Assembly: GCF_029338195.1 (NCBI RefSeq)
Contig: NZ_CP119779.1
Location: forward strand, 62,001-126,000
Direction: 5' to 3'
Origin: Haloarcula litorea
GTDB lineage: Archaea > Halobacteriota > Halobacteria > Halobacteriales > Haloarculaceae
DNA length: 64,000 nt
The position numbers were made by a program, and so were the translations under genes. The notes beneath the pieces were generated by a model. It was not told the DNA's origin, searched no databases, and worked only from the letters and a program-made list of their open reading frames with translations. Of this stretch, positions 18,880-26,981 are shown piece after piece (the stretch's first letter is position 1; every line of letters begins with the position of its first letter).

Positions 18880-19284
18880 ATGAACTACGACGACATGCTC
18901 GACCGTGCGATCGACGAGACCCCCGAGTTCACCGGGTCGTCCGAGCGGTTCGAAGTTCCCGACGTGGAGGTGCGACAGGAGGGAAACACCAGCGTCGTCG
19001 AGAACTTCCAGTCGCTGTGTGACCGGCTGGACCGCGATCCCGACCACGTCCTCCAGTTCCTCCAGACGGAGATGGGGACCAGCGCACACATCGACGAGAG
19101 CGGCCGCGCCCGGCTGACCGGGTCGTTCGGGGCCGACCGACTCGACGAAGCTATCGACGACTACGTCGAGGAGTTCGTCGTCTGTTCGGAGTGTGGACTG
19201 CCCGACACACGGCTTGAGCGGGAGGGCGACGCGGTACTCCTCCGGTGTGAGGCGTGCGGTGCCCGGTCGGCGACCAGCGGGTGA
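18880..19284 (+). CDS. eif2b: Translation initiation factor aIF2, beta subunit
   Basis: 134 residues, the size of archaeal aIF2-beta. An N-terminal helix (YDDMLDRAID) for binding the gamma subunit, a central alpha/beta domain (NFQSLCDRLDRDPDHVLQFLQTEMGTSA) and a C-terminal zinc ribbon with Cys102, Cys105, Cys123 and Cys126. It is part of the heterotrimer that brings Met-tRNAi to the small ribosomal subunit. A TATA-like GATTTTAG (about 18847-18854) is roughly 28 bases before the ATG, predicting a leaderless mRNA. Confidence 0.95.
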   Translation: MNYDDMLDRAIDETPEFTGSSERFEVPDVEVRQEGNTSVVENFQSLCDRLDRDPDHVLQFLQTEMGTSAHIDESGRARLTGSFGADRLDEAIDDYVEEFVVCSECGLPDTRLEREGDAVLLRCEACGARSATSG

Positions 19285-19296
19285 GCGCCGCCGGCG

Positions 19297-19476
19297 TCAC
19301 TGGAGGCCCTTCAGTGTCTGCAGGTCCCGATCGGTCCGCGTGAACTCCGCGAGCCGGCGACTGGCGTGACAGTTCGGACAGTGGTACGTCGTGTCGTGTT
19401 CGGGGAGTTCGCTCGGGGTCGACTGCCAGTCTTTGGCGCATTCGGGACAGAGCAACCGGACGTACGCTTCCTCCAT
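19297..19476 (-). CDS. Small zinc-ribbon protein
   Basis: 59 residues from ATG 19476. Two Cys pairs, CPECAKDW and CPNCHASRR, about 22 residues apart, form a zinc ribbon; the rest is charged. Function unknown. Such small zinc-finger proteins are frequent in haloarchaea. It lies downstream of TFB on the same strand and converges on aIF2-beta. Confidence 0.8.
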   Translation of the reverse strand: MEEAYVRLLCPECAKDWQSTPSELPEHDTTYHCPNCHASRRLAEFTRTDRDLQTLKGLQ

Positions 19477-19545
19477 GCGTGGTAATGTCACACGAAGTGT
19501 GTCGGCAAAAAGGTTGGCGTCACCCCACTCGTCTGCCTCCGTCGA

Positions 19546-20514
19546 TCAGGCGGGGAGCCCGTCGGCCTCGAGGAGTTCCTTGTAGCGGTTCCGGATCGTG
19601 ACCTCGGAGACGCTGGCGACCTCGCCGACCGCGCTCTGGGTGACCTTCTCGTTGGTCAGGAGAGCGGCGGCGTAGACGGCGGCCGCGGCGATGCCGACCG
19701 GCGACTTCCCGGAGAGGAGGCCGGCCTCGCGGGCCCTGTCGACCAGCTCGCGGGCCTGGCGCTCGGTCTCGTCGCTCAGGTCCAGATCCGAGACGAACCG
19801 GGGCAGGTACTGCTCGGGGTCCGCCGGCTGGACTTCGAGGTTCAGCTCCCGGACGATGTAGCGGTAGGTCCGGGTCAGTTCCATCTTGTCGACCCGCGAG
19901 ACCACCGCCATCTCGTCGAGGGAGCGGGGGTTGCCCGCCATCCGCGCGGAGGCGTACAGCGCCGCCGTCGAGACGCCCTCGATGGAGCGACCCGGCAGCA
20001 GGTCGCCGTCGAGTGCGCGTCGGTAGATGACGCTGGCGGTCTCGCGGACGCTCTGGGGCAGGCCCAGCGCCGAGGCCATCCGGTCGATCTCGCCCAGGGC
20101 CTGCTTGAGGTTGCGCTCCTTGGAGTCCCGTGTGCGGAACCGCTCGTTCCAGGTGCGCAGGCGCTGCATCTTCTGTCGCTGTTCGCTGGAGAGCGAGCGG
20201 CCGTACGCGTCCTTGTTCTGCCAGCCGATGTTGGTCGAGAGGCCCTTGTCGTGCATCATATTCGTCGTCGGGGCACCGACGCGGGACTTCTGGTCGCGCT
20301 CGGCGGAGTCGAACGCGCGCCACTCCGGGCCGTGGTCGATGCTGTCTTCCTCGACGACCAGCCCGCAGTCTCGACACACCGTCTCGCCGTGCTCGGCGTC
20401 GGTGCTCACCTGCCCGCCACACTCGGGACAGACGTCGGTCCGCTCCGACTCCTCTTCGGTTCGCTGCTCTCGCGTCCGTTCGCTCGTGTTGCTGCGTACT
20501 GTTGATTCACTCAG
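19546..20514 (-). CDS. tfb: Transcription initiation factor TFB, apparently initiating at CTG
   Basis: 322 residues if translation starts at CTG 20514. The zinc ribbon (Cys29, Cys32, Cys47, Cys50) is followed by the B-finger/linker (GPEWRAFDSAERDQKSRVGAP, TTNMMHDKGLSTNIGWQ) and two cyclin-like repeats (RRALDGDLLPGRSIEGVSTA and DRAREAGLLSGKSPVGIAAA). It recruits RNA polymerase to TBP-bound promoters. No in-frame ATG, GTG or TTG exists before GTG 20409, and starting there would delete the first Cys pair. The codons after CTG read SESTVRSNTSERT, like the N-terminus of other haloarchaeal TFBs, so CTG is either the true start or a changed ATG. Haloarchaea have several TFBs; which one this is cannot be told. 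Confidence 0.85.
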   Translation of the reverse strand: MSESTVRSNTSERTREQRTEEESERTDVCPECGGQVSTDAEHGETVCRDCGLVVEEDSIDHGPEWRAFDSAERDQKSRVGAPTTNMMHDKGLSTNIGWQNKDAYGRSLSSEQRQKMQRLRTWNERFRTRDSKERNLKQALGEIDRMASALGLPQSVRETASVIYRRALDGDLLPGRSIEGVSTAALYASARMAGNPRSLDEMAVVSRVDKMELTRTYRYIVRELNLEVQPADPEQYLPRFVSDLDLSDETERQARELVDRAREAGLLSGKSPVGIAAAAVYAAALLTNEKVTQSAVGEVASVSEVTIRNRYKELLEADGLPA

Positions 20515-20542
20515 GGTGGGGAGGACGCCCGGGCTGCCGGGG

Positions 20543-20609
20543 AAATAATCTTGAAGTGGCCCGCCCGGGGCTGTCTTACCTATAGGTTAGTCCGAAAAGA
20601 ATATAAACC
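20543..20609 (-). promoter_or_regulatory. TFB upstream region with two TATA-like elements and a CCTATAGG palindrome
   Basis: On the minus strand GGTTTATAT (20601-20609) and GATTATTT (20543-20550) are both TATA-like. The proximal one is centred about 32 bases from the CTG and would give a near-leaderless mRNA; the distal one would give a leader of about 60 bases. ACCTATAGGT (20578-20587) is a perfect 10-base palindrome near the distal start site. Confidence 0.45.
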
Positions 20610-20771
20610 TTTCGCCGTCGTGCGCCGTATTCTCACGGTAGACGGTCCGAGCGTCCGTATCCGTCGTTCGGGCGGTTCCGGTGCCGTACTTAAATCCAGG
20701 GGTCACGGACCACGGAGCGGCCCGGTGCGTGACCGATGTTTTATTACGGGGTTGCGCACACACTCGTGTAG

Positions 20772-21581
20772 ATGCTCGAGCTGGAACACGGCTTCCGTGT
20801 GGTCGACGTCCACGCCCGCGTCGAGCCGGACGAGCAGCGGCGACCCAGAGCCGGGCTGGGCGATCCCGAACAGCTCGAACGCGAGATGCACCAGGCCGGC
20901 GTCGTCCGTGCGGTGGTCTACCCCGGCCCCCGCGACGGCGACTACCTCAAGGCCAACAACGGGGTCGCCCGGATGACCGTCGGACGACCGTTGGTGGCGT
21001 TCGCCCGGCTCACCGGCGCGCGGGACCCGGGAACCGGACCGGGGTCGACGTTACGGAACCTGACGAGTTCCCGAGCGGACCCCCACACCGACCCCGGAGA
21101 CGTCGAGCAGTACGCCTACGACGACCGGTTCTGTGGGTTCAAGCTCCACCCGTCGGCCGACGGTCTCCCCGACGAAGAGGTGCTCGAACGACTGGCCGAG
21201 GTGTCGCTCCCGGTGTTGGTCCACGGCGGCGAGTCGTTCACTCCGAAGCAGGTCGCCGAGGAGCTGCTCCCGTACGAGTTCCCGGTCGTCCTCTCGCACT
21301 TCGGCGGCCACCCGCTCCGGACGGAGCTGATGGACGACGCCGTGGACCTGCTCTCGGACCACGACGACCTCTACCTGGACACCAGCGTCGTCCGGTACCG
21401 CGAACACCTGGAGCGCGCCATAATGGAGCACCCGGACCGGGTCCTGTTCGGGACCGGTGCGCCGGACGCACACCCGAACGTCGCGGTGATGGAGATCCTC
21501 ACCCTCGACGTCCCCGAGGACGCGATGCGGAAGGTGTTCTCGAACAACCCCGAGCGCGTCGTCGAGGCGCTGGCCCCCTAG
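20772..21581 (+). CDS. Amidohydrolase-family protein (TIM-barrel metal-dependent hydrolase)
   Basis: 269 residues. VVDVHARVEPDE at the N-terminus corresponds to the HxH metal site of amidohydrolase 2 proteins, here with only one His (VHA). Later conserved points are FKLHPSA, VLVHGGESF, VVLSHFGGHP, LYLDTS and VLFGTGAPDAHPNV, the expected beta-barrel strands with His ligands and a final Asp. The reaction is unknown. The changed first motif may mean altered metal binding. A TATA-like TTTATTA (20739-20745) lies 27-33 bases before the ATG. Confidence 0.85.
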   Translation: MLELEHGFRVVDVHARVEPDEQRRPRAGLGDPEQLEREMHQAGVVRAVVYPGPRDGDYLKANNGVARMTVGRPLVAFARLTGARDPGTGPGSTLRNLTSSRADPHTDPGDVEQYAYDDRFCGFKLHPSADGLPDEEVLERLAEVSLPVLVHGGESFTPKQVAEELLPYEFPVVLSHFGGHPLRTELMDDAVDLLSDHDDLYLDTSVVRYREHLERAIMEHPDRVLFGTGAPDAHPNVAVMEILTLDVPEDAMRKVFSNNPERVVEALAP

Positions 21582-21649
21582 TACGCCCGTGCCGCATCGA
21601 TCGCCGTCTTCGGGCGGTCGTAGCGGGAAATCGTTACGACAATCAGAGC

Positions 21650-22552
21650 CTACCGGCGGTCGTAGACCGCGACGGCCCGGTCGGCGCGGGACGACCGCCC
21701 GTTCGGGTTCCGGCCCTCGTCTCGGTTCCGGTACCGCGCGAGGAAGCCGTCCGCGACGCCGTCGGCCGCCCCGGTCGCGACGTCCTGTCCCGTCGCGAGC
21801 CACTGTGAGGGAGCGGTGTCACCGGTGACGACGTCCTTCAGCGCGTCCACGGCGTCGCGGGCGGCGTGGCTGCAGAGCCGGCGCGCGACCGTCGGGCGGA
21901 CGCCGTAGTTCTTCAGCAGCCGGTAGGCCAGCGAGCGGTACTTCTCCGCCCAGTCCGTCTCGCGGATGCCGCCGTCGGCCTCGAACTCGCGGCTGACGCT
22001 CATCGCCGTGTCCCAGCCCACGTCGTAGCCGTGGGCCGCCATCCGGTGTGCCACGTCGCGCGACCCTCCGATAGCGAGGTACTCGTCGTAGCCGTCCAGC
22101 GCGTCCAGCACCGCCCCGTCGAACGCGACGTTGCCCGCGTTGAAGTACGTCACCTCCCGGCCGGCGATACGCCGGGCCTCCTTGGACTCGGTGGTCATCC
22201 CGGCCGCCAGCTGCTCGTGTGTCGGTCCCGTCACGGCCGCCGTCTCCGCCAGCCCGCGCTCGACGGCGTCGGCCCACCCGGACTCCACCGAGAGCCCGTG
22301 GTTCACCAGCGCGACCGCGTCGCCGGTCGCTCGGTCGAGACCGGCGTTGCGCGCGACTGTCACGGAGCGGTCGGCGATCTCGACGAGGACGTCGACGTCG
22401 TCCCTGTCCCGGACCATCCCCGTCGTCCCGTCCGCCGAGGGACCGTTGACCACGATGAGTTCCGCGTCGGGCACCTCCTCGGCGAGTGCGTCCAGACAGA
22501 CCGCGAGCTGCTCGCGGCCGTTCAGCGTCGGGACCACCACCGAGAGTTCCAT
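21650..22552 (-). CDS. Family 2 glycosyltransferase
   Basis: 300 residues from ATG 22552. GT-A fold signs: ELSVVVPTLNGREQLAVCLDAL at the start, AELIVVNGPSADGT, ARNAGLDRATGDAVALVNHG (position of the usual DxD, here VNHG), and FNAGNVAFDGAVLDAL. The C-terminal part is helical with a possible amphipathic membrane-binding section. It probably transfers a sugar to a lipid or protein glycan. Its promoter region adjoins the methyltransferase gene on the same strand, about 80 bases away. Confidence 0.85.
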   Translation of the reverse strand: MELSVVVPTLNGREQLAVCLDALAEEVPDAELIVVNGPSADGTTGMVRDRDDVDVLVEIADRSVTVARNAGLDRATGDAVALVNHGLSVESGWADAVERGLAETAAVTGPTHEQLAAGMTTESKEARRIAGREVTYFNAGNVAFDGAVLDALDGYDEYLAIGGSRDVAHRMAAHGYDVGWDTAMSVSREFEADGGIRETDWAEKYRSLAYRLLKNYGVRPTVARRLCSHAARDAVDALKDVVTGDTAPSQWLATGQDVATGAADGVADGFLARYRNRDEGRNPNGRSSRADRAVAVYDRR

Positions 22553-22629
22553 ACCTCTGGGTAGCACACCGGAGGCGCTTAAAAGTCGCGGGGTGTCGTC
22601 GGGAGCGAGTGGTCCCTGCCTCCCGCCGG

Positions 22630-23334
22630 TCAGACGTGGGTGTTCCAGTAGGAGACGGAAGCCAGTTTGTCGCCCAGCGGAGTCCCGCCGAGGGCGGTGT
22701 CGATCGACCGGAACGACGAGGCGAGCTCGTTGGGGATCTTCCGGTAGAAGCCGTAGGGGAGCACCCAGTCGTGTTCCTCGCTGCGGAGTTCGAGGCCCGC
22801 CCCGTCGAGCAGGCGGTCGACCTCCCACCGCGAGTAGAGCCGGGACCCCATCGGCAGCGCCCAGTTGTAGATCGACCGGGTCGAGAAGCGGTTGAACGTG
22901 TCGAAGAAGACCTGTTCCTCCGAGACCCGGCGCATCTCCGCGAGGAACGCCGCGGGCGTGTCCGCGAGGTGGAAGAAGCGCATCGCCAGCACGGTGTCGA
23001 AGTGGTCGTCCGGGAACGGCAGCCGGGCGGCGTCGCCGCGCATAAACTCCACGTGGTCGGCGACGCCGGCTGCCTTGGCCTTCTCGCGGCCCTGCTGGAG
23101 CATCGGGCCGGAGATGTCGAGCCCGACGATGTCCGCGCCGCGCTCGGCGAGCATCACGGTGAACCGACCGGTCCCGCAGGCGACCTCCAGCACGTCCTTG
23201 TCGTCGACCGGACCGATCGCGTCGAGGACGGCCTGTTTCTCCCGGCGGTCGATGAGGCGACCGCCGCGGGAGAACCGCTTGGCCTCGTACTCCTCGGCCA
23301 CCGTGTCGGCCTGGTACCACTCCTGCCCTTTCAC
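22630..23334 (-). CDS. Class I SAM-dependent methyltransferase
   Basis: 234 residues, GTG start at 23334. Motif I is EVACGTGRF (residues 50-58), followed by VGLDISGPMLQQGREKA and the motif IV region PFPDDHFDTVLAMRFFHL. The acceptor is unknown; the UbiE/Methyltransf_11 type and the helical C-terminal part suggest a small molecule or lipid. A TATA-like GTTTTATCC is centred 27 bases before the GTG, giving a leaderless mRNA. It lies directly upstream of the glycosyltransferase gene. Confidence 0.92.
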   Translation of the reverse strand: MKGQEWYQADTVAEEYEAKRFSRGGRLIDRREKQAVLDAIGPVDDKDVLEVACGTGRFTVMLAERGADIVGLDISGPMLQQGREKAKAAGVADHVEFMRGDAARLPFPDDHFDTVLAMRFFHLADTPAAFLAEMRRVSEEQVFFDTFNRFSTRSIYNWALPMGSRLYSRWEVDRLLDGAGLELRSEEHDWVLPYGFYRKIPNELASSFRSIDTALGGTPLGDKLASVSYWNTHV

Positions 23335-23552
23335 GCTTGATGCCTCGCTTCCCGGGGGATAAAACGGTACTGGAATCGCGGTTCGGCTCCCCGTTGACCG
23401 CTCTCACAGTCCGTCCGGGCCGCCGCCGCGGTGGCCGTCCGGCTCGGAGACCCGAGTCGTGTTTAAGGCTGCCTTATACACATTTTACACACTGTATTGT
23501 TAGGACACACATATAGCCAACTTTTACCAGTATCGTTGGATTGGCATCCAGT

Positions 23553-23825
23553 ATGAGCACGACGAAGGCCGAAGATGTAACGCCGTCGCCGTTCACCAAC
23601 GACGAGATGCGCGAGCGGCTCCGGGAACTGCCGCCCAGCGCGAAGCTCGTCGCGAAGGTGCTCGAAGACGACGAACCGCTGTCCCAGGGACAGCTCGCCG
23701 ATCTCTCCCTGCTGCCCGACCGGACGGTGCGCTACGCGCTGAACCGGCTGGAGGAGACGGACCTCGTCGACTCCCGGTACAGTTTCCGCGACGCACGCAA
23801 GCAGGTGTACTACCTCACCGCCTGA
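23553..23825 (+). CDS. Small winged-helix (MarR/HTH-type) regulator
   Basis: 90 residues from ATG 23553. A single winged helix: SAKLVAKVLEDDEPLSQGQLADLSLLPDRTVRYALNRLEETDLVD with wing SRYSFRDARKQVYYL. It resembles the short MarR-like proteins conserved across haloarchaea. A TATA-like ACTTTTACC (about 23520-23528) is some 28 bases upstream. The 70 bases before that are unusually AT-rich and carry repeated ACACA units. Confidence 0.85.
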   Translation: MSTTKAEDVTPSPFTNDEMRERLRELPPSAKLVAKVLEDDEPLSQGQLADLSLLPDRTVRYALNRLEETDLVDSRYSFRDARKQVYYLTA

Positions 23826-23882
23826 CGGGATCGCCGTCCCGTCCCCGGCCGCTTTTCCTCCTCGGCGACGTGCCACACGCCG

Positions 23883-24683
23883 ATGGCCTGGACTCGCGTC
23901 GACGTTCCCGTCGCGACACGCGCTCCCACCGGCGAGACCGCCGCGTACCTCGGTCCTGACCCGGAAGCGGTGCTGATCGACCCGCCCGCACGGACCGAGC
24001 CACTGGACGCGGCCGTCGCCGAGCGAAACGTCGACCACGTCGCCGTCACTCACCACCACGGCGACCACGTCGGGGCTGTCGCCGACTACGCCCGCGAGAC
24101 CGGGGCGACGGTGTGGGCACGGACGGGGCGCGAGGCGGCGTTCGCCGAGGCGACCGGTGTCGAGCCGGACCGGACCTTCGCGGGTGGGACGACGATCCCG
24201 GCCGGGCCGGGTGTCACCGTGCTGGACCTGCCCGGGCACGCGCCGGAACACGTCGGCTTCGCGACCTCCCACGGGGTCGTCTGCGGCGACGCAGCCGTCG
24301 CCGAGGGCAGCGTCGTCGTCGGCGCGCCGGAGGGGGATATGCGCGCCTACGTCACCTCGCTGCGCCGACTCCACGCCCGAGCACCGCACCGACTGTATCC
24401 CGGCCACGGACCGACCATCGATGAGTCGCAGGCGGTCTGTGCCCGGCTGCTCGCCCACCGACTGAACCGCGAGCGGCGGGTCGCCGCGGCAGTGGCCGAC
24501 GGTGCCCGGTCGCCCGACGACGTGCTCGACGCGGCTTACGAGAAGGATCTGACCGGGGTCCGCGACCTCGCGCGAGCCACCGTGGTCGCACACCTGGAGA
24601 AACTCGCCGTCGAGGGCCGCGTTCGCTGGAACGGGCGGCAGGCCCGACCCCCGGCCTCGCTCGACGACCGGCCCTGCCGATAG
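23883..24683 (+). CDS. Metallo-beta-lactamase-fold hydrolase
   Basis: 266 residues. The metal site THHHGDH (56-62) is intact; HAPEHVGF, VVCGDAAV and YPGHGP give the later His and Asp ligands. The C-terminal part (from ARLLAHRLNRERR) is a helical domain like that of LACTB2-type proteins and ends as a winged-helix-like element (ARATVVAHLEKLAVEGRVRW). Candidate roles are hydrolysis of thioesters or a nuclease function. A stem-loop 50 bases downstream may terminate it. Confidence 0.92.
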   Translation: MAWTRVDVPVATRAPTGETAAYLGPDPEAVLIDPPARTEPLDAAVAERNVDHVAVTHHHGDHVGAVADYARETGATVWARTGREAAFAEATGVEPDRTFAGGTTIPAGPGVTVLDLPGHAPEHVGFATSHGVVCGDAAVAEGSVVVGAPEGDMRAYVTSLRRLHARAPHRLYPGHGPTIDESQAVCARLLAHRLNRERRVAAAVADGARSPDDVLDAAYEKDLTGVRDLARATVVAHLEKLAVEGRVRWNGRQARPPASLDDRPCR

Positions 24684-24732
24684 GTTCTCAGAACGCGGAT
24701 AGATGACCAGCTAGTACCATGCCAGTCCTTAC

Positions 24733-24779
24733 ACCCTCGTAGAGGGTTTCTACACGGACTTTATCACCACGTTCCGTGT
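24733..24779 (+). terminator. Two consecutive stem-loops downstream of the MBL gene
   Basis: ACCCTC-GTA-GAGGGT (24733-24747) is a perfect hairpin followed by TTTC, terminator-like for the MBL gene. A second inverted repeat, ACACGGA (24752-24758) and TCCGTGT (24773-24779), encloses a 14-base TTTATC-containing loop. The second could instead be an operator for the gene at 24885. Confidence 0.45.
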
Positions 24780-24884
24780 TAGCACTCATCGAAAACCATA
24801 CGAAATACGATACTTTTTCCGTCTCCGGCGGGAACGGTGAGACAGAGACGCGGGGCCGGTCGCCGGTCCCGTCTCGGACACCCT

Positions 24885-25160
24885 ATGACACGACGCTCAC
24901 TGCAGACGGTCGCTCGCCCAGGCCCACAGACAGACGACGCCGCGCTCGGCCCCGCGCTTGCGGCACCCCTCCTGCTCGGTGCCCTCCTCGCGGCGGCGAC
25001 CGCGCCGGTCCTGGCCGCCGTCGCCGCCGTCACGGTCGTCCTCGCGACGAAGGCCGCTCAGCTCGGGCTGGGCGCGCTGGCACGCCGCGCCGGCGACCGC
25101 TTCGGTCGCGTCGAACTCCCCGGCGTGGCGACGGTCAGCGTCCACATCTCGCCCCGGTAA
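24885..25160 (+). CDS. Small hydrophobic protein of unknown function
   Basis: 91 residues from ATG 24885. A basic N-terminus, an Ala/Leu/Val-rich hydrophobic section (about 24-62) likely forming two membrane helices, and a basic C-terminal end (RRAGDRFGRVE). The composition is low complexity and nothing was recognised. A TATA-like ATACTTTTT about 70 bases upstream and a 48-base gap to the Cys-cluster gene place it as a separate or first gene. Confidence 0.55.
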   Translation: MTRRSLQTVARPGPQTDDAALGPALAAPLLLGALLAAATAPVLAAVAAVTVVLATKAAQLGLGALARRAGDRFGRVELPGVATVSVHISPR

Positions 25161-25208
25161 CGCGACGCCGACTGACGCCTTTTTTGCGCTCCGCGCCCAC
25201 CACACCCT

Positions 25209-25961
25209 GTGGAGTCACTCGACGCAGAACTCGCCCGGGCCCGTGAACTCGACGTGGGTGCGCTGGCCGACGCGATCGAGACCATCGGGTTCGAGTGTAC
25301 CCGCTGTGGCGCGTGTTGCAAGGCCGAGACGGCCTGCGGCGGCGGGAGCGACGACGAGACGGCCGACGAAGGGGAGAGCGACCCCCACACAGCGACCGTC
25401 TTCCCCGACGAGATCCGGGCGCTCCAGGCCGCCGGCGACTACGACTTCCGGGACGTGGCCCGCCCGATGCCCTACGGGATCGAGGAGACGGCCGACGGCC
25501 CCAGCGGCGAGACCTTCGAGTGGGCGTTACAGACCGACGACTGCGGCGACTGCACCTTCTACGCGGAAGGCGACGACGGCGTCGGGGCCTGCACGGTCCA
25601 CGACGACCGGCCGCTCATCTGCCGGACCTACCCGTTCAGCGTCGGGCTCGGCGGGACCAGCCAGCCGATGGGCGAGGCCGTCGACGGCGTCGCGCTGGAG
25701 TCGGGACGGGCGGCCGACGACGGCGACGATCAGGTGACGGTCCGAGCCCACGAGTGCGAGGGGCTGGGCCGTGAGATCTCGCGAGACGAGGCCGAGGAAC
25801 TCGCTGCGGCCCTGAAAGAGCGAGCCGTCAGGGAACTGGAGGAGGCGATCGGCGTCCGCGAGAACTACGAACCGGTCGACGCCGACGGCGTGGTCGTCCA
25901 CGACTCGGAGGGACAGAAGCGGCCCGACGGGACGCCACTCGGGGACGCCGACGGAGACTGA
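25209..25961 (+). CDS. YkgJ-family cysteine-cluster protein
   Basis: 250 residues, GTG start. The signature is FECTRCGACCK near the N-terminus and DDCGDCTFYAEGDD followed by CTVHDDRPLICRTYPF, giving the Cys set that binds zinc or an Fe-S cluster. An acidic insert (about 45-60) separates the first Cys group from the rest. The family is of unknown function, often linked to oxidoreductase chemistry. The last 30 residues are charged and probably unstructured. Confidence 0.88.
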   Translation: MESLDAELARARELDVGALADAIETIGFECTRCGACCKAETACGGGSDDETADEGESDPHTATVFPDEIRALQAAGDYDFRDVARPMPYGIEETADGPSGETFEWALQTDDCGDCTFYAEGDDGVGACTVHDDRPLICRTYPFSVGLGGTSQPMGEAVDGVALESGRAADDGDDQVTVRAHECEGLGREISRDEAEELAAALKERAVRELEEAIGVRENYEPVDADGVVVHDSEGQKRPDGTPLGDADGD

Positions 25962-26027
25962 GGGCGTCGCGGCCGGAACGGGAGCGTGGCGACTGTCCGC
26001 GGGCACACGGCACCGCTTCGGTCGCTG

Positions 26028-26432
26028 TCAGACGTCCGACTCGATGATCTCGCCGACGGCGAAGTTGGACTTGACCTCGGTCACTTCGACCTTGACGCGC
26101 TCGCCGATGTCGGCTCCGGGGACGATGATGACGTAGCCGCGTTCGACGCGGGCGATGCCGTCGCCCTGCTTGCCGATGTCTTCGATCTCGACGTACCGCG
26201 TCTCGCCGGGTTCGACCGGGGGCTGGGGTTGGTCCGGCGGCACCTCCGCCTCGCTCTCGCTTGAGCCCTCGCCGTCGCTCGCGTCGGTGGAGATGAGCGC
26301 GACCCGGTAGGTAGCGCCGGCGTCGATCGCCCCCGTCTCGACCTCCCGTCGGGGGACCTCGACGACGTACCGGTCGCCGTCGTCGCTCACGTCAGCACTG
26401 AACAGACACAGCAGTTCGTCCGAGATTTCCAA
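26028..26432 (-). CDS. TRAM-domain protein with TTG start
   Basis: 134 residues from TTG 26432. The N-terminal 55 residues (MEISDELLCLFSADV) form a beta-rich part; an acidic Pro/Gln-rich linker (55-75) follows, then a TRAM domain (YVEIEDIGKQGDGIARVERGYVIIVPGA, ERVKVEVTEVKSNFAVGEII). TRAM domains bind tRNA and other RNAs; archaeal TRAM proteins act as RNA chaperones. There is no ATG, and the Shine-Dalgarno GGAGGT eight bases before the TTG fixes the start. Confidence 0.85.
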   Translation of the reverse strand: MEISDELLCLFSADVSDDGDRYVVEVPRREVETGAIDAGATYRVALISTDASDGEGSSESEAEVPPDQPQPPVEPGETRYVEIEDIGKQGDGIARVERGYVIIVPGADIGERVKVEVTEVKSNFAVGEIIESDV

Positions 26433-26440
26433 TGTAGTAG

Positions 26441-26446
26441 ACCTCC
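26441..26446 (-). promoter_or_regulatory. Shine-Dalgarno site of the TRAM gene
   Basis: GGAGGT on the minus strand, eight bases before TTG 26432. It is one of the few strong ribosome-binding sites in this window and shows that this gene has a leadered mRNA. Confidence 0.65.
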
Positions 26447-26664
26447 GTTCGCCATACTGTCGACCCACTACCATAGAACTGCCGGACGGGTAGCCGCGGA
26501 TTACCCCGTCCGGGACGCTGTTTTCCCGGCGTACCAACCGCTCCGGGAGTCCCCCGTCACGTCGGTCTGTCGGCCTCATCGAAGCACCGAAACCGCACGA
26601 CAGCGCGCCGTTAATCGACTGTACCAAACCCCCTAAGGTGGAGTCAGTGCTATACGGTGACGTA

Positions 26665-26907
26665 ATGAGCGCGACTGCACAGGCGGCGGACAGCCCCCTC
26701 TCGGAGAAGCAGCGTCGCATCCTCGAGTACCTCCGGAGCAACGCCGACGAACAGACGTACTTCAAGTCACGGCTCATCGGGGACGAACTGGGGCTCTCCG
26801 CAAAGGAAGTGGGGACGAACATGACGACCATCGCCGACGGGGACTTCGACGTCGACGTCGAGAAGTGGGGGTACTCCTCCTCGACGACGTGGATGGTCGA
26901 GGCGTAG
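26665..26907 (+). CDS. Small conserved winged-helix-like protein (DUF7123-type)
   Basis: 80 residues from ATG 26665. One helix-turn-helix-like domain (SEKQRRILEYLRSN) continues into TYFKSRLIGDELGLSAKEVGTNMTTI and a wing DVEKWGYSSSTTW. It is a standard haloarchaeal small protein that I remember as DUF7123; the family number is from memory. Likely nucleic-acid binding. Confidence 0.8.
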   Translation: MSATAQAADSPLSEKQRRILEYLRSNADEQTYFKSRLIGDELGLSAKEVGTNMTTIADGDFDVDVEKWGYSSSTTWMVEA

Positions 26908-26981
26908 TCGGCCACCGGTTGCACCACCGCGGCTGACACCCTTCCCTCCTCGGTGCAGACCCGACCAGCGGCGTCGCCGGC

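Noticed and set aside
20409-20409. GTG 20409 as the TFB start
   Set aside because: It would remove Cys29 and Cys32 of the zinc ribbon.
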